DNA of 64,000 bases from the NCBI GenBank assembly GCA_036365515.1, contig CM070877.1, positions 64,926,522 through 64,990,521 of the forward strand. Direction: 5' to 3'. The position numbers were made by a program, and so were the translations under genes. The notes under the pieces were generated by a model, which was not told the DNA's origin, made no database searches, and saw only the letters and a list, made by a program, of their open reading frames with translations. This document shows positions 11,856 through 24,286 of this stretch, piece after piece (position 1 is the first letter of the stretch; each line of letters starts with the position of its first letter). This stretch comes from Torymus aiolomorphi (Eukaryota; Arthropoda; Insecta; Hymenoptera; Torymidae).

Positions 11856-12222
11856 TTTAATTGACAACGTGGCTGCAAGCGTGCAGTTTCAGATTATCTT
11901 CTTATAATTCATCAAATAACTTGAATAATCGACCTTCACATATGCATACACTAATTAATCATTCTTTTTTTCTGTCACTATGTCCTGGTCTAACATGTTT
12001 TTACAATAACTAAAAAATTACTATCACAACGCTTCCTCTAGGAGGAAGCAAAAATTACATAGTTACCAATACATCCCAATTTTTTATTATTCTTTCTCAA
12101 TTTTGAACTTTTTATAATATTACGTACTATCTTGGCAGGACAAGAGAAGTCTAGAGCTGCTCTACCAGGGGTGGTCCTCCGATTTCCCACCCATACTTGG
12201 CGAGTCCGACGGTTTGCTATTC
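11856..12222. other. no gene seen
   Basis: This is AT-rich sequence with a short GC-richer patch near 12140-12220. I checked the patch for tRNA or 5S rRNA similarity by eye and found none convincing. Confidence 0.45.
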
Positions 12223-12860
12223 AAGGTTCTATAAGGTTTTGTAGGAGTATGTGAGCTATTACGCCTCTTAGAACAACGTGGGCGTAAAATGTAATTTTAC
12301 ACGCAAGGTACGAAAAATTCTATTATGTCAGTTAAGTTAACTGATGGGTACTTGACTACAATAAATTAATTTCAGTACTTTCTTATGTTTAGACAAATGA
12401 ACAAATTTGAATACATTTCTGAGAACAGTCATACAGTTGTTTCGGAGAGTTGTTTGCATTACTTGACTATCGGTAATTGATTTCACATCTTTCGTTTGTT
12501 TGATTTACAATGAACAATTTGAATGTACTTACGTGTAATTTGCTCAGCATAAATTTACTTGCAGAAGGAAAAGATAGTTAAGTATATAATTAAAATAATT
12601 TTTGCCTACACGGGTGTAAAGCGCGTAGGTTCTATAAAGTTTTGTAGAGGAGTATGTGAGCTATTACGCCTCTTGGGCGTTAAATAGTATTTTATGCCCG
12701 CCAGCTGAATATTTTTGAGTACGCACGAAAAGTTGTATTATGTCAGTTAAGTTAACTTATGGGTACTTTACTACAATAAATTGATTTCACAACTTTCGTT
12801 TGTTAGATTTGCAGTGAACAATTTGCATGTACTTACATATAATTTGTTCAGCATACAATG
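12223..12860. repeat. direct duplication, units 12223-12560 and 12625-12860
   Basis: Both units start aggttctataa-gttttgta, continue through a gtgagctattacgcctctt block, and share tcagttaagttaact and the end caatttg-atgtacttac. The second unit lacks about 80 bp of the middle. No coding content is seen. Together with the inverted repeats at 12895-13120 and 15478-15850 this may be the edge of a larger decayed element. Confidence 0.65.
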
Positions 12861-12894
12861 ACTCAAAGAAGTAAAAGACTTTTAGACTGGTATT

Positions 12895-13120
12895 TATTTG
12901 ATTTCTTTTATAAAATCATAAATATTATTATTTTATAGATTATACAGAAAAAACATCTATACTTGCTATCTATTATTTTATTCTTTCGTATAAAGTTTTA
13001 CATTAACAATATTATTATTTGTACAGTCCTGAAAAAAATTATTACCATTTGTAGAGAGCTTATTGAATAGATGAGATTCGAAGAAATCAAAGGACTAGAC
13101 AAATTGTGTTGTTAAACCTA
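12895..13120 (-). repeat. inverted partner of the 15478-15850 repeat
   Basis: Read on the minus strand, this segment matches each of the two units at 15478-15850 (tctcatctattcaataagc, then tacaaatggtaat, then the tataga-gttttttct block). It is in opposite orientation 2.4-2.9 kb away, so the pair could be the remains of terminal inverted repeats. Confidence 0.65.
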
Positions 13121-13199
13121 CTTTTAAAATTTTTTTTTAATACGTGTTGATTGTATTAAAATAATATTTAAGCTCTCATTAAAGTTTTTGGTACTCAGT

Positions 13200-13385
13200 T
13201 TGACGGATGTTGATAGCAAGGGAGAGAGGGTGAGAAAGAGGGGTGGAAGAGAGGGAGGGAGTGAGGGAGCGAGAGAGACAGGGGGAGAAAGAGAGGGAGA
13301 GAGAGAGAGAACGGGTGGGAGAGAGAGAGGAGGGGAGAGAGAGAAAGGGTGGAAGAGAGAGAGAGGAAGGGAGAGAGAGAGACAC
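13200..13385. repeat. GA-rich low-complexity tract
   Basis: Irregular (GA)n/(GGGA)n sequence. Open frames through it encode only Arg/Glu/Gly or Ser/Leu/Pro runs and are not genes. Confidence 0.9.
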
Positions 13386-14632
13386 TTACACTTGCCTTAA
13401 TTTAAACTTTTGTAAAAAGTTTTTTTTGGATAGATTTCCCAACTTTATAAGAGAAAATAATCATTACATAGTGTGATAACGTTATGAGAGTTTATTATAG
13501 TATATTTTTAATATCGTTATTAAATGGTAGTATTGTTATTCACAAAAGTTTTAAATTTGAATGTTTTTTAAGGAGTTCTGTAATCTTTCAAAATAAAGTT
13601 TGTATGTATATTATTCTTGTACAGAACGTCTTGTTGGCTGTTTCAAACAAATATTTAGGCTCTTCTCAAAGTTTTTTGTGGAGTCCTTATACAGTTGTTG
13701 AGTAGACCAGAGTGAGGGTGGGGGGGAGAATTGAATTTTGTTTGAAAAGCGACTAAACAGTTGTTTAGAGAGATAATAAAAATAATATTTTTGTTAGCAT
13801 ATAAGTTTTGCATAAACTGTTCATTTTTCTTATTAAAATATGTTTTGTAATTATTGTTTTTCGAAAAGAAACTTTACAGTTGTTAAGAGAGATTATAACA
13901 ATAATTTATTTTTTAATCATGTAGGTTTTGCATGAACTTTTGATTCCTATCAGAGCAAGCAGATTGTTACGTACACATGTAAGTCAAGAAAAGAGGGATA
14001 GAGAGCGAGAGAGGATATTTCCAAATAAATAAACATGAATTTATTAATAAATAATTTAATTTTCAGTCTCTATTTTTGTAAAAAAGTTTATCCACTTTCA
14101 TAAAATAGATACTTATATTTATTATAGTTTTTTAATTTTTTTCTAGAATCACGAAGTATCTTATGACTATTGCAATTTTCGTACGAATACCTTGATAACA
14201 GCATGCGCGGTGTACCCGGCGTACTACACAGAGAAGATTTTGGTTATGCAGCAGCGATAAGGGTGCTTAGCTTTACTCATACTATGCGTAAAATTCAACT
14301 TTACACACTCAAACGATGCGATGACGTGCTTTACTCATACTATAAAAGCAAATATTGTTCGCCACGCGGGCGAAATCTTTACGATCTCGTGATCATCCAA
14401 CACTCGGGCCGGCTGCGTCGACCGTCGTGCATATTGATCACTCGGTGCGTGAAGTTCAACTTTACGCCCTAGTGACGATAACTACTATTACAGTTGTTAA
14501 GAGAGATAATAACAATAATTTATTTTTTAAACGCGTAGGTTTTGCATGAACTTTTGATTCTAATTAATAAATTAAAGAATTTGCAAGGAATGATAATGTA
14601 CACTTGCCTATAAGTTATGATTTTCGTAGAAT
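13386..14632. other. intergenic DNA with a flanked GC-richer island, no gene seen
   Basis: An approximately 75-bp segment (ttgttaagagagat ... gcatgaacttttgattc) occurs at 13872-13950 and again at 14488-14560, with a weaker copy near 13757-13815. Between the two good copies lies a GC-richer island (about 14170-14480) with its own short repeats (gctttactcatactat near 14270 and 14330). I recognise no protein. Confidence 0.5.
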
Positions 14633-15391
14633 ACTTGTAGATTTTATGTTTACTAGAAGGTGCAGTTGACAAATTTTTTCTTAAACACCGTATATCCTTT
14701 TGAGCAACTTTATTAATAAAATACCGACGTTTCGGGAGTGTGATTTACTCCCCTCAAGGCTAAGAAGCAAGAATATATAAAAAAAAATTTTTAAATATTA
14801 AAACATAACAGAAATTACAATTTGGACGTTTTCAAACAAAACGAAATATTTCTTACCATTCTAAATTATAACAATTTTTACAGTATAGCCCTTGCGCGGG
14901 CGTTACATGTCAAAAACATTTTCGCTAAACAGGGGTGATATTTTTTTTTAGATCACCACCATTTGTAATATAGTACCTGGACGAATAAATAAAGTTTTAG
15001 GACAAAAAAAAAACAGAAATACCTATGAACCGATAATGAAACAAACAAACTCACATGTTGTAAAAAGGTACTATGGTCATCTTATATGCAAGGTATCAAA
15101 AGACAATTTTACCCTGGATATTACGCACTCACTATCAGGATAGACAATAGTAGTGTCGGGCACCTCAGGGGTTATTTATACGAAAGAGAAAGGTAGTAGG
15201 GATCGGAAATTCATATAGGAGGAAACGTATCAGAGCCGCGCCAATCAATGCGCAACTATTCTCTACTCCGCAATTGACGTGAATTCGTGACATTATTCGG
15301 TTTATTACAAGTGTTGGTTAATCTACTTACAATATCGACTGTAGTTTTATAACAATTTTTTAGTTTAATGGTATCCAACTGTCTATTCATA
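14633..15391 (-). mobile_element. Penelope-like element copy B, 3' end only
   Basis: This stretch is the reverse complement of the 3' part of the copy at 31870-32640: the end of the endonuclease frame (15200-15391) and the full non-coding tail with cccgaaacgtcg. It stops abruptly at 15391 where tandem repeats begin. The coding part is a fragment only. Confidence 0.8.
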
Positions 15392-15477
15392 CCAAAAACT
15401 TTAATGAGGGCTTCAATGTTTTTTTAAGGCAATCAACACGTTTTTTAAAAGCTAATTTTTTAAGTACGTTCTAACAA

Positions 15478-15850
15478 CACAATTTCTCTAGTCCTTTTAA
15501 TTCTTCTAGTCTCGTCTATTCAATAAGCACTCTTTACAAATGGGAATAATTTTTTTCATGACTGTACAAATAATAATATTGTTAATATAAAACGTTCTAT
15601 GAAAGTATAAAATAAGGCAAGTATAGACGTTTTTTCTACATAATCTATAAAAAACAACCCAATTTGTTTAGACCTTTTATATATTCGAATCTCATCTATT
15701 CAATAAGCACTCTCTACAAATGGTAATCATTTTTTTCATGATTGTACAAATAATAATAATATTGTCAATATAAAACTTTCTGCGAAAGTATAAAATAAGG
15801 CAAGTATAGACGTTTTTTCTGTATAATATCTATAAAATATATTTATGATT
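15478..15850 (+). repeat. two tandem ~180-bp units
   Basis: Units of about 180 bp start near 15478 and 15655, both containing attcaataagcactct, tttttttcatga-tgtacaaat and gcaagtatagacgttttttct. A third, inverted copy is at 12895-13120. No coding content is seen. Confidence 0.75.
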
Positions 15851-15864
15851 TTGTTTATAAAACA

Positions 15865-16401
15865 AAACACTATTTTTTACAACACTAAGACAATGGAGTT
15901 CTAGACATTCAAGAGCTAACTCGCCAAACCATGGACTAGAGCAACCACCCATGGGGGCACCATGAGTTTGTTTAAAGTACTTACCATCAATAAAAAATCA
16001 CTTGTCGTAATACCATACATTAAAGATCTCAGTTATAAATTAAAATCGATCCTCTCACGTAATAGTTATAGAGTGATACAAAAACCAATCAACAAACTTA
16101 CCAAATATATTAAATTAGGTAAAGATAATGTGGATAAGTTAGATAAAACTGGTGTTGTTTATTATGTTAATTGTGCTGATTGTAATATGTCATACATTGG
16201 ACAGACGGGCAGACAATTACGAGTACGCATCAATGAGCATAAGCGTAGCGTCAAGAATTGTGACACCACGTCGGCGTTAGCCGAACATGCAAATTTATAT
16301 AAACATAAAATTAATTTGGTAACTTTCAAATTATAGATTGCGAAAATTATAAGAATAAAAGATTGCTTTCCGAGATGTTACATATTCATATTACTCATGC
16401 A
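15865..16401 (+). mobile_element. Penelope-like mosaic: minus-strand piece fused to plus-strand 3' coding piece
   Basis: 15865-15985 is the reverse complement of the polymerase region seen at 30970-31100 (the HAAPMGG ... YCLSVVKN stretch). At about 15990 the orientation flips, and 15990-16336 encodes the end of the polymerase (LVVIPYIKDLSYKLKS) and the start of a GIY-YIG domain (SYIGQTGRQLRVRINEHK). A frameshift or small deletion follows KINL near 16320. The copy is then cut by the 5' LTR of gypsy element 1 at 16402. Such inverted joins are common in this element class. Confidence 0.75.
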
Positions 16402-17101
16402 TGACGGAAAATAATTCTTTGTCATTTTTCCCTCTCTCCGCATTACCTCTGTATTAACATATTGAGATTGTTACAGGTGCAGATGACGCAAGAGGAAGCC
16501 GAGCCAAGAGGGAGGGAGGGGGAGAGAGAGAGAGAGAGAGAGAGAGGAGCGCGCGCAACCCGGTAGACTCAAGAAAGAGTCTAGATTAGTCTCGTTTTGG
16601 ATAGCGCCCGCGCTCCTTGCTGAAAGATAGTATATCGCGAGAGTACGGCGATGTGTTTCCCCCAAGAGTGTGTGAGTGTGTGTGTGTGTGTGTGTTGGTG
16701 TGCACCCCGCCACGTGGCCCTCCCGAGGCAAGCGACCGCGAGCGGACACACCAGGTGCTGGTGCGGAGGGACCGTCGGCGACAGCGATACCACGCAATTG
16801 TAAGTGCCGGCTCGACTCATATCTCTCTCTCTCTCTCGCGGCGACTCGGGCCTCCTTATGCGCCTGCTGACCGCGCACCGCTATAACTGTTCCCCCCTTT
16901 CCTATCAACGCAATAAACGCCATACGGTTTCTACCTATTTCTCGCGATTAATTATTTACCTTACCGGGTTCTCCCATAACTATTTATTCATTAAGATTCG
17001 CATGCAGTGTGCATTGCACGAGGTGCGCTAGCCTCGCCGCCGCATGCACTATTTGTAACTGGATACTTGCCGAGCAGCCGGAGAATTAATTATCCGTTAC
17101 A
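16402..17101 (+). repeat. 5' LTR of gypsy element 1
   Basis: It begins TGACGGAAAATAATTC and ends ATCCGTTACA. The first ~110 bp recur at 24287-24396, which fixes the left border. The right border is set by the primer-binding site that follows. The LTR holds GA- and TG-repeat tracts. Confidence 0.8.
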
Positions 17102-17104
17102 AAT

Positions 17105-17118
17105 TGGCGCCCCTCGAG
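17105..17118 (+). other. primer-binding site of gypsy element 1
   Basis: TGGCGCCCCTCGAG lies 3 bases after the LTR end. A TGGCGCC start is typical of insect gypsy primer sites complementary to a tRNA 3' end. Which tRNA is not clear from the sequence. Confidence 0.65.
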
Positions 17119-19153
17119 AAAACCCACAGTTTTCGAGAACGTGGGTAAAAGAATTTGAATTCGCGCGCATCCGGAGTGCGAAAGATTGCAGCGTGCGGTG
17201 AGTCGCACGTCTGCAGTAGTTCACGCAATGCATTAGTGTATTAAACACGAGCAATCTAACACCGGTGGGGTGGATGCATTAAGCATCACCCCACTCCGGG
17301 AAAGCCAGCGAACGCGCATATAAATTCAAAGCCATTGTTGAAGATTACATTCGACAGCCGTCGCGCAAACGACAGCTGCCGTTCGACAGCTGCCGCACAT
17401 TCGACAGCTGCCGCAGCGACGGCAACATCGGACATTGTTTACGTCCTGCGCCGACATAGGATTCGGGCCGCGCAGAACGTAAACAAAGCGCGCCTTTCCA
17501 ACACACGAATTTTCGTACTGTATGCTGGAGAGAGACAGACGACTCCGAATATTATATTCGGAGCAAGAATTATTTCGAGCGCGGCCGAATATTATTTCAG
17601 CTTTGTAGGCGCTGTTCACATGAGACTCAATACGCGACGCGCATATGATAACAGTACGTCTTATATACAGTTACTTCTCTATTTTTCGATTACGAGTTTT
17701 GAAAGCGACCTCGTAATAATAAACATTGATTAATTACATGAATTGTAATGACACGCGTTATTACAAAATTAATAGGAAAAATTGAAATTTGTTTAAACAA
17801 GTTAATTTTTATTGTATTTAAAAATTAATAGAATTTTTTTTGGTGACCGATACCAATTTAAATTGAAGTGAATTAAAATTCGGAATTACTTTCGAAATCA
17901 TTAAAATTTAATAATCAAATCAAATCAAAACGTGAATTGTTATCGAAATAATAAAAATTGCATTAAGCGGAAAAAGGAACATTTTCTAACGAGAAATAAA
18001 ATATATGAGAACTCGCTGATAAAAACTCATTATCTAGGCACACGCAACGTAGCTTGTGAATCGCGATACATAGCAGTGTGGAAACAGTAACAGCTGATCG
18101 CTCGGGAACTATCGTACCCCGACAGCGAATAACGCGAGTGCCGTATAGTCACCCGGTAGGCATTTAGCGTAGACTATAGAATTCAAAGGCGGACTTTCGC
18201 AACGCCCTGCATTTAAATCAGGTTGAAAAATTAGAAACATTTACCTTATTATCAATTGACGTATAAAATTTAAAATCGTACTATATTGAAATAGACACGA
18301 ATCCAGAACACCAGACTTACGGAAAACGAAATAATTTAGAACTAACAGCGAGAACGCACATACGTTCTAAACTATTTCAGAGAAATTCGGGTCACAAAAT
18401 TATTTAAATAAAACAGAAATTTTTTCTCTTCTCTATTATATTGAAGTATTAAGCCTTCAATAAACCTTAATAAAAGAACCTTTGGGATTTTAAGTTAAAC
18501 TAAATACTCTTCCCCAGTTAACATTAAGAACCCCAAGAAAATACGCAGTTTAATAATTTATTTCATATTTATTTTTTAAAAATTATTAGGATTCTACCTA
18601 ATTTAGTAATAAATTTTTTTTTTTATAATAAAGATATAAAATAATTTAATTGACATCATTAAATTGACATCATTATTCTTGGAATTTATTTACCGCGATC
18701 CACGCAAAAATTCACAGAATTTAACGAGCAAAATCTACCTATTTTAATAAATTATTGAATGTGTATGTTGCAAGCGCAAAGCCAACTGCAACACATTTAG
18801 GCAAAGCACAAACGACCCAATATATCAGCTTTATAAATTATTTGAATTTATTCCGGTTGTTCTCGCAACAAATTGTCTTTTGTCAATTCGATTTTTCTTG
18901 TTGTTAAATTAACAAACAAGAAAATAAATAGAACTGGAAGAGACAAGAATTTTTTTTTTGTTTGGCTTTTTTTTCCGTTTTGATTTAAATAAGGAAACAT
19001 TAAAAATTTGATTCTCGTTAAAGTTAAAAGAAAATTGACCAGCGATTAACGCAAATTAAACCTAAAAACACCAGAGGCGTAATAAGTTAAAAATTAAAAC
19101 TTTAAAATCCAAATTTCTCCGCGAAGCGCAGTAGGGATTTTCAGGTCAATAAC
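17119..19153 (+). other. long leader of gypsy element 1, no gene seen
   Basis: About 2 kb lie between the primer site and gag. A short tandem motif, ttcgacagctgccg, occurs three times around 17349-17412. No open frame resembles a known protein. Confidence 0.55.
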
Positions 19154-20637
19154 ATGTCACTCTTAGACGACGACACCTTCGCAGATACCATGGGGGCAGG
19201 AATTCAAGGCTGGATAATGAATCTGTCAGGTGATCCGCTCGACAATGCGCTCGAAAAATTAGAACTTCGGAAAAGCGGCACACAGTTTGCAAAAGCAGAT
19301 AGGTTATATAGGCGACTGCGAGGCGACTATATGGCGAAACTGGAAACCTCGGTACAAACTCTGCCGTTCGACGCACACATGACGAGCTGGCAGAAAGGCG
19401 TGAAGCTACGAGACACACACACTACACGCAAAGACGTCTCGCGTCAACGCCACTAGACCATGGTCACACACTACTGTACCAAATGGACATGTCACTCACC
19501 GAAGTACAAGAAGACAACGCCGGCGCGACAGCGCTAACAACAACCGAAGAGCAAATATGAACCGCGACGGCGCAAAGTCAACAAGGACCGAGGTGAACGT
19601 CGCAGCAAGATATCCGTGAAGCGATAAACACAGTCAACGTGGGTGAACACGCTAACAACCAGGACGACAACGGCGAGTACAGCCGTGGCCAGCACTGCGG
19701 GCACGAACACAATACATTCAGCCCCGCAATGTCCGAGCTGACGTCTGGCGTGGTGATGTCGCCAAGCTCGCAAAAATTGGCGAACTTGGGAAGATTTCTG
19801 CGTCGCCGCACGCCGCTGCTACGGGGTCGGCAAGCGATTTCAGCAACGGCTGGTTAGAGAAGCAGAAGCACGCATCCAAGGCAGAGATGAGCCTGTAAGG
19901 GACTATATTGTATGCCTCCTTACGATTTTAAGCAAGTTCGAGGAACCTTGCGATGGTGAAAGGCAACTCGAGCACATATATAGAAATATGCTGCCCAATC
20001 TCCAGCGCTTAGTGCCGTGGGAGAAAGTTACAGACATAGACAAGCTCATAGAGCTTGCACGAGAACCGGAAGCACTACGAGAGGCGGAGAGGAACTACAG
20101 ACCTCCCCCGAATCCGGACGACAGTCTGATACCAGACGTAGCTTACAAGGGACCAAAGTCCGTGAAAACGCAACCACAGCGAGGCAAGAGTAGTCTGGTG
20201 GCTCTGGCGAGTCGCGCGGCCCCGCAGGACAAGGATGCCATAGCAAGCCGAGCCTAGCCGCGATGGCAGAGAAGTTGGCTAATCAGCTGGTCGGCTCAGG
20301 GGCTCTACCAGCTGATTAGCCAACTGCTAGATGAAAAGCTCGCCAAACTTAATTTGAGCAGGAACCGACCCTTGGGTCCTCCGCCGACAAGTAGCAGCCC
20401 TTCCAAGAGGACAGGAGCGTACTGCAAGGGTGGTCGCAGTCCCTCTAATAAGCATATGGAAAATGCCCCGGCAAAAGACGGCGAGGCGAATTACGCGCCG
20501 CCGACTCCAACTAGCGACAAGAACGCCAACAACCAAACCGGACCAAAAGAGCACGTGCGGTGTTGGGGTTGTAGCTGGCCTGGCTATATTAAGCCACGCT
20601 GCCCGGAGTGCTCAGGAAAAGGCAGAGGGGGTGCGTA
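19154..20637 (+). pseudogene. gag of gypsy element 1, frameshifted
   Basis: This would encode the capsid/nucleocapsid precursor. The start is ATG 19154 (MSLLDDDTFADTMG). A capsid-like segment at 19988-20150 (LPNLQRLVPWEKV ... LIELAREPE) matches the equivalent part of the gag of element 2 (DILHRNVRPELQKM ... LLDLAREAELA). A zinc-knuckle-like CWGC-x9-C motif lies near 20560-20600, with Tyr where His is usual. The coding sequence is spread over several frames with stops between, so at least three frameshifts are needed. Expression as one protein is not possible. Confidence 0.7.
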
Positions 20638-20640
20638 GAT

Positions 20641-21070
20641 GAGGTCCCTCTCGCTCCTCCAAAACCTGACGTGACCTCAACTGGGCCTCCGCAAGGCGCT
20701 ACGGCTGCATCCGTCGCAGCAACCTCTACTGAGTCGGAGGGAAATTCGAGTACCCCGACTCAACCAGAATCCTCACGGTGGTATTTACCCGTGAGTCTGG
20801 GCGGATGTCGCCTATGGGCGCTACATGATTCAGGCGGATCTCGCACCTCAGTAGGCCCGATTGGCTTGCGGATTGCCACCGCATGTGGCAGGCAGATTAC
20901 GCCGCAACGTGGAAGTGGCACACGCCTCGCCAACGCAAGACCGTGGCGGTACTGGGCTACGTAGACCTGCCCTTTGACGTGGCAGGTGTGCGACATTACC
21001 TCGACGTGGTGACACGCCATTAGGATGCACCAGCTGGACCGAACACGACATCGAAGTCTCATGCACGAGG
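20641..21070 (+). pseudogene. protease region of gypsy element 1
   Basis: WYLPVSLGG then LHDSGGSRTSVGPIGLRIA (about 20779-20870) corresponds to the protease segment of element 2 (LFDTGASWTGMNSIGLQLA). The catalytic triad reads DSG rather than DTG. A frameshift follows around 20930, after which the flap region is out of frame. The segment links gag to the polymerase. Confidence 0.7.
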
Positions 21071-21082
21071 CCCATTAAGCAA

Positions 21083-24046
21083 ATGTATTACCCTGTTTCG
21101 AAGAAGCTCGAGGAGGAAATCCACAAGCAAGTGCGAGAGATTCTCGAAGCGGGCATTATGGTCCAATCGATCAGTAAATGGTCGAGCCCTGTTGCGATGC
21201 AACGGAAAGCGAATCGCACGTACCGATTCTGTATAGACTATCGCAGATTGAACGCGGTAACGAAGGCGAGCACGTACCCGCTCCTTCGCATGAATGCGAT
21301 TTTACGCAAGCTCCAAGATGCTCGATATATATCGACGATCGATCTGAGCAGAGCCTACCACCAAACTCCGTTGCGGAAGGAGGCGCAGGCGCTAACCGCA
21401 TTTACTGTCCCGGGGATGGGCCTCTTCGAATTTACTCGAATGCCTTATGGGGTAGTGGATGGGCCAGCGACCTTTCAGGAGCTTTCGGACCGTGTCATCA
21501 GCCCGGAGATGGAATCTCATACGTTCTCCTATCTGGACGATATTATTATCGTCACGGAGACGTTTGAGGAATACCTCAAGTGGCTTAGCCACGTTCTTCA
21601 GCGCATTAAAGAGGCAGGTCTCACGATTAACCGTGAGAAAAGCGAGTTCTGTCGCAGAGAGGTCAAGTTTCTCGGGGTCTTAGTTAATCGAGACGGCTTT
21701 AAGCCTGACCCGGACAAGATTGCTCCAATTTGGAATATCCGGCGTCGAAAAACTTCAAACAGTTGAGAAGGTTCCTTGGCATGGCGTTGTGGTATTGCAA
21801 GTTCTTGCCCGACTTGGCGACGATCGCGGTGCCGCTCACGCAGTTAACAAAGCACAATGTTGCGTATGTGTGGAGGAACGCGGAGCAATTCTGCATTTTA
21901 GAAGATTAAAGCTCTCATTGCGTCTGCTCCGGTATTACACCGGCCGTCGTTTGAACACCAGTTCGTGATTCAAACGGACGTGAGTGATACTGGCCTGGGA
22001 GCGGTACTCACGCAGACAATGGACGGCGAAGAGCGAGTTTTATGCTTCGCAAGCCGCACGATGACTGCGGCGGAGCGGAATTATTCCGTCACGGGACGCG
22101 AATGCCTCGCAGTTTTGTCGGCGATACGCAAGTCCCGTGCTTATGTCGAAGGCTATCACTTTAAAGTGATAACGGACCATAGTAGTCTGAAATGGTTATG
22201 CAATTTCCATAATCCCACCGGATGCTTAGCGCGGTGGGCGTTTGAAATGCAAGTGTATGACTACGACCTCGAGCATCGTAAGGGTTCACTAAACCACGTG
22301 CCTGATGCCCTCTCTCGCATGTTTGAGGACGAGGAAGCGCCAGACTTCGCGGCAGTAGATATCTCCAAAGAGACAGACGACGCCTGGCACAAACGCATGG
22401 TCGTCGTCGTCGGACAAAATCCCGGTGACTATCCATGGTGGAAGATGGTTCACGGGTGTCTCTACAGCTACCGTCCGAACCCTGCTGTCGAAGATTTGCT
22501 CGAGGGCGAGGACGCGTGGAAATTAGTGCTACCATCTGAGAAGCACGAGAAAGCGATGCAAGAGAGCCACGCAGAACCTACCGCGGGTCAATTAGGCCGA
22601 GCGAAAACGCATACGTGTGTCGCACACTCTTATTACTGGCCTTCGTTGTGCAAAGATGTCGCTGACTTTGTGCGGAACTGCTTGATCTGTCAGCAGTGCA
22701 GTGCAGCAGACAGCGCCGTCAGGCCTCATGGGTAGCGATCGCGCATTACGCCCGTGGCAGATCGTTGCAGGGGATATTATCGGACCTTTTCCCAAGTCCG
22801 CTCGCATTTTGGAGTACCTGTTGATCTTCTTGGATTTATTTACAAAATGGATCGAATGCGTGCCGATTCGCAAGGCGTACGCACGTACCATCGAAAAGGA
22901 ACTAGAACAGCGAACCTTTCTGCGCTTTGGAGTACCCGAAGCTTTTCACTCCGACAATGGAACGGAGTTCAAGAACAAGGCTCTTGACTCCTTCCTAAGC
23001 AAGTGTAGGGTTGTGCATACGACGATTCCGCCGTATCACGCGCAGGCGAATCTTGTGGAGCGAGTGAATCGCACGGTGAAAACCATAAGGATTGGGATTT
23101 GCATATCTCCGAACTAATGTTCGCGTACAACACTGCGTCTCAGGAGCCGACGGGGTCGAACCCCGCTTTCCTGAACATGGGTCGGCAACCAACTCCGCCC
23201 GTTTTCTTGAAACTCCGCGGAGAGCGCGTAGCGAAAGAGCTCCTAGAAGCAGCCGAGCTCGAGCGCTGGCTCACACAGTTGCAGAAGTTGCGAGACTTGC
23301 AACAATCCGCTGCGAAGAACGCTTCAGCAGCGCAACAGCGACAGTCCCAATATTATAATGCATCACGTCGCGACGTTCACTTTGAATTAAAGGACAAGGT
23401 GTGGAAGCGAAATCGCATTCTGTCCTCCGCAGCCCAAGGCGAAGCGGCGAAATTAGCGCCGAAGTACGCGGGTCCGTATATAATAGCAGCAAAGCTAGGC
23501 TCGAATGTGTACGAGCTGCAAGACATGGATGGAAAAGACTGCGGCAAGGTCCACATGGAAGGCCTCAAACCCTACCACGAAAAGGTTGATCTCACCGTGG
23601 AGGCAGGGAGCTTAACTGACGTTAACTCGGCACGCGATGACCAGACTGGGGAAGAGTCCGACGATGACGGATCTCCCAATGACCTGGCGAGCGAGCAGCA
23701 GCCCGCACCCCGCAGGAGGGGAAGACCACGCAAAGCACGGTTGGTGGTAACGCGAACCACGCTTATCATAGAGGCCCAGGCGAGCAAGCGCTCGCGAGTA
23801 ACGGCAGACGCTGACGAGCGAAAGCTGCTACCACTCGCAACGAACGCAAGCGCAACGCCACCCCAAAGCCGCGGATGGCCTAAAGGCTCTCTGAACGCAG
23901 CCACAACGAACCGCGTCGCGACACCTTCCCCCGACGCACGCGCGCCGCAACGCGCCCAGCACGTCACTAACCCCTTAACCTCAAGCCTCACCATTGAACA
24001 TAGTGACCAACTCTTTTCCCCGCTAGGGCGAATCATCCAGGGATGA
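21083..24046 (+). pseudogene. pol of gypsy element 1: reverse transcriptase, RNase H, integrase
   Basis: Reverse transcriptase (21083-21760): FCIDYRRLNAVT, then YLDDIIIV at about 21530, intact catalytic box. A frameshift near 21755 interrupts the connection. RNase H (21965-22330): IQTDVSDTGLGAVL, TGRECLAV, ITDHSSLKWL, DALSRM. The integrase zinc finger H-H-C-C spans 22540-22700 (ending CLICQQC), followed by a stop near 22733. The integrase core (22745-23080) has VAGDIIGP, SDNGTEF and NLVERVNR, i.e. D, D and E present. Another frameshift lies near 23085-23100. The C-terminal GPY/F-like segment (PKYAGPYIIAAKLGSNVYEL) and a Lys/Arg-rich tail end at 24046. All catalytic residues persist, but the three breaks make it a pseudogene. 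Confidence 0.85.
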
Positions 24047-24270
24047 GCCGTTAAGCGCTCGCGCAATGTGCGAAGGATCGCCGCTCCGCAAGACCGCGGG
24101 TCTGCGAACCACAGAATAAAAATTGTAAAAGAGAACCCGAGTTGCTCACCTTTTTCCTTTTTGTACTTCTCAAGCCTATTGTATGGCTCGTCCAAGCTCT
24201 AGCCCTTACCGCATGTTGCATGACGGAGAGAGAGGTTATCTCGAGCTGGTATGTCGCCCGTAACCAGCGT

Positions 24271-24286
24271 CTGGGGGAGCGGCGTA
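24271..24286 (+). other. purine-rich tract before the 3' LTR
   Basis: CTGGGGGAGCGGCGTA ends where the 3' LTR begins at TGACGG (24287). This is the usual place for plus-strand priming. Confidence 0.55.

Noticed and set aside
12130..12240. possible tRNA or 5S rRNA remnant in a GC-richer patch
   Set aside because: No A/B box order or 5S internal control region could be made out.
13179..13476. open frames through the GA-rich tract
   Set aside because: They encode only low-complexity Arg/Glu/Gly or Ser/Leu/Pro and reflect the repeat.
16581..16923. open frames with repeated His/Thr or Ser/Leu on both strands in the 5' LTR
   Set aside because: They arise from TG and GA repeats inside the LTR and have no counterpart in the 3' LTR piece.
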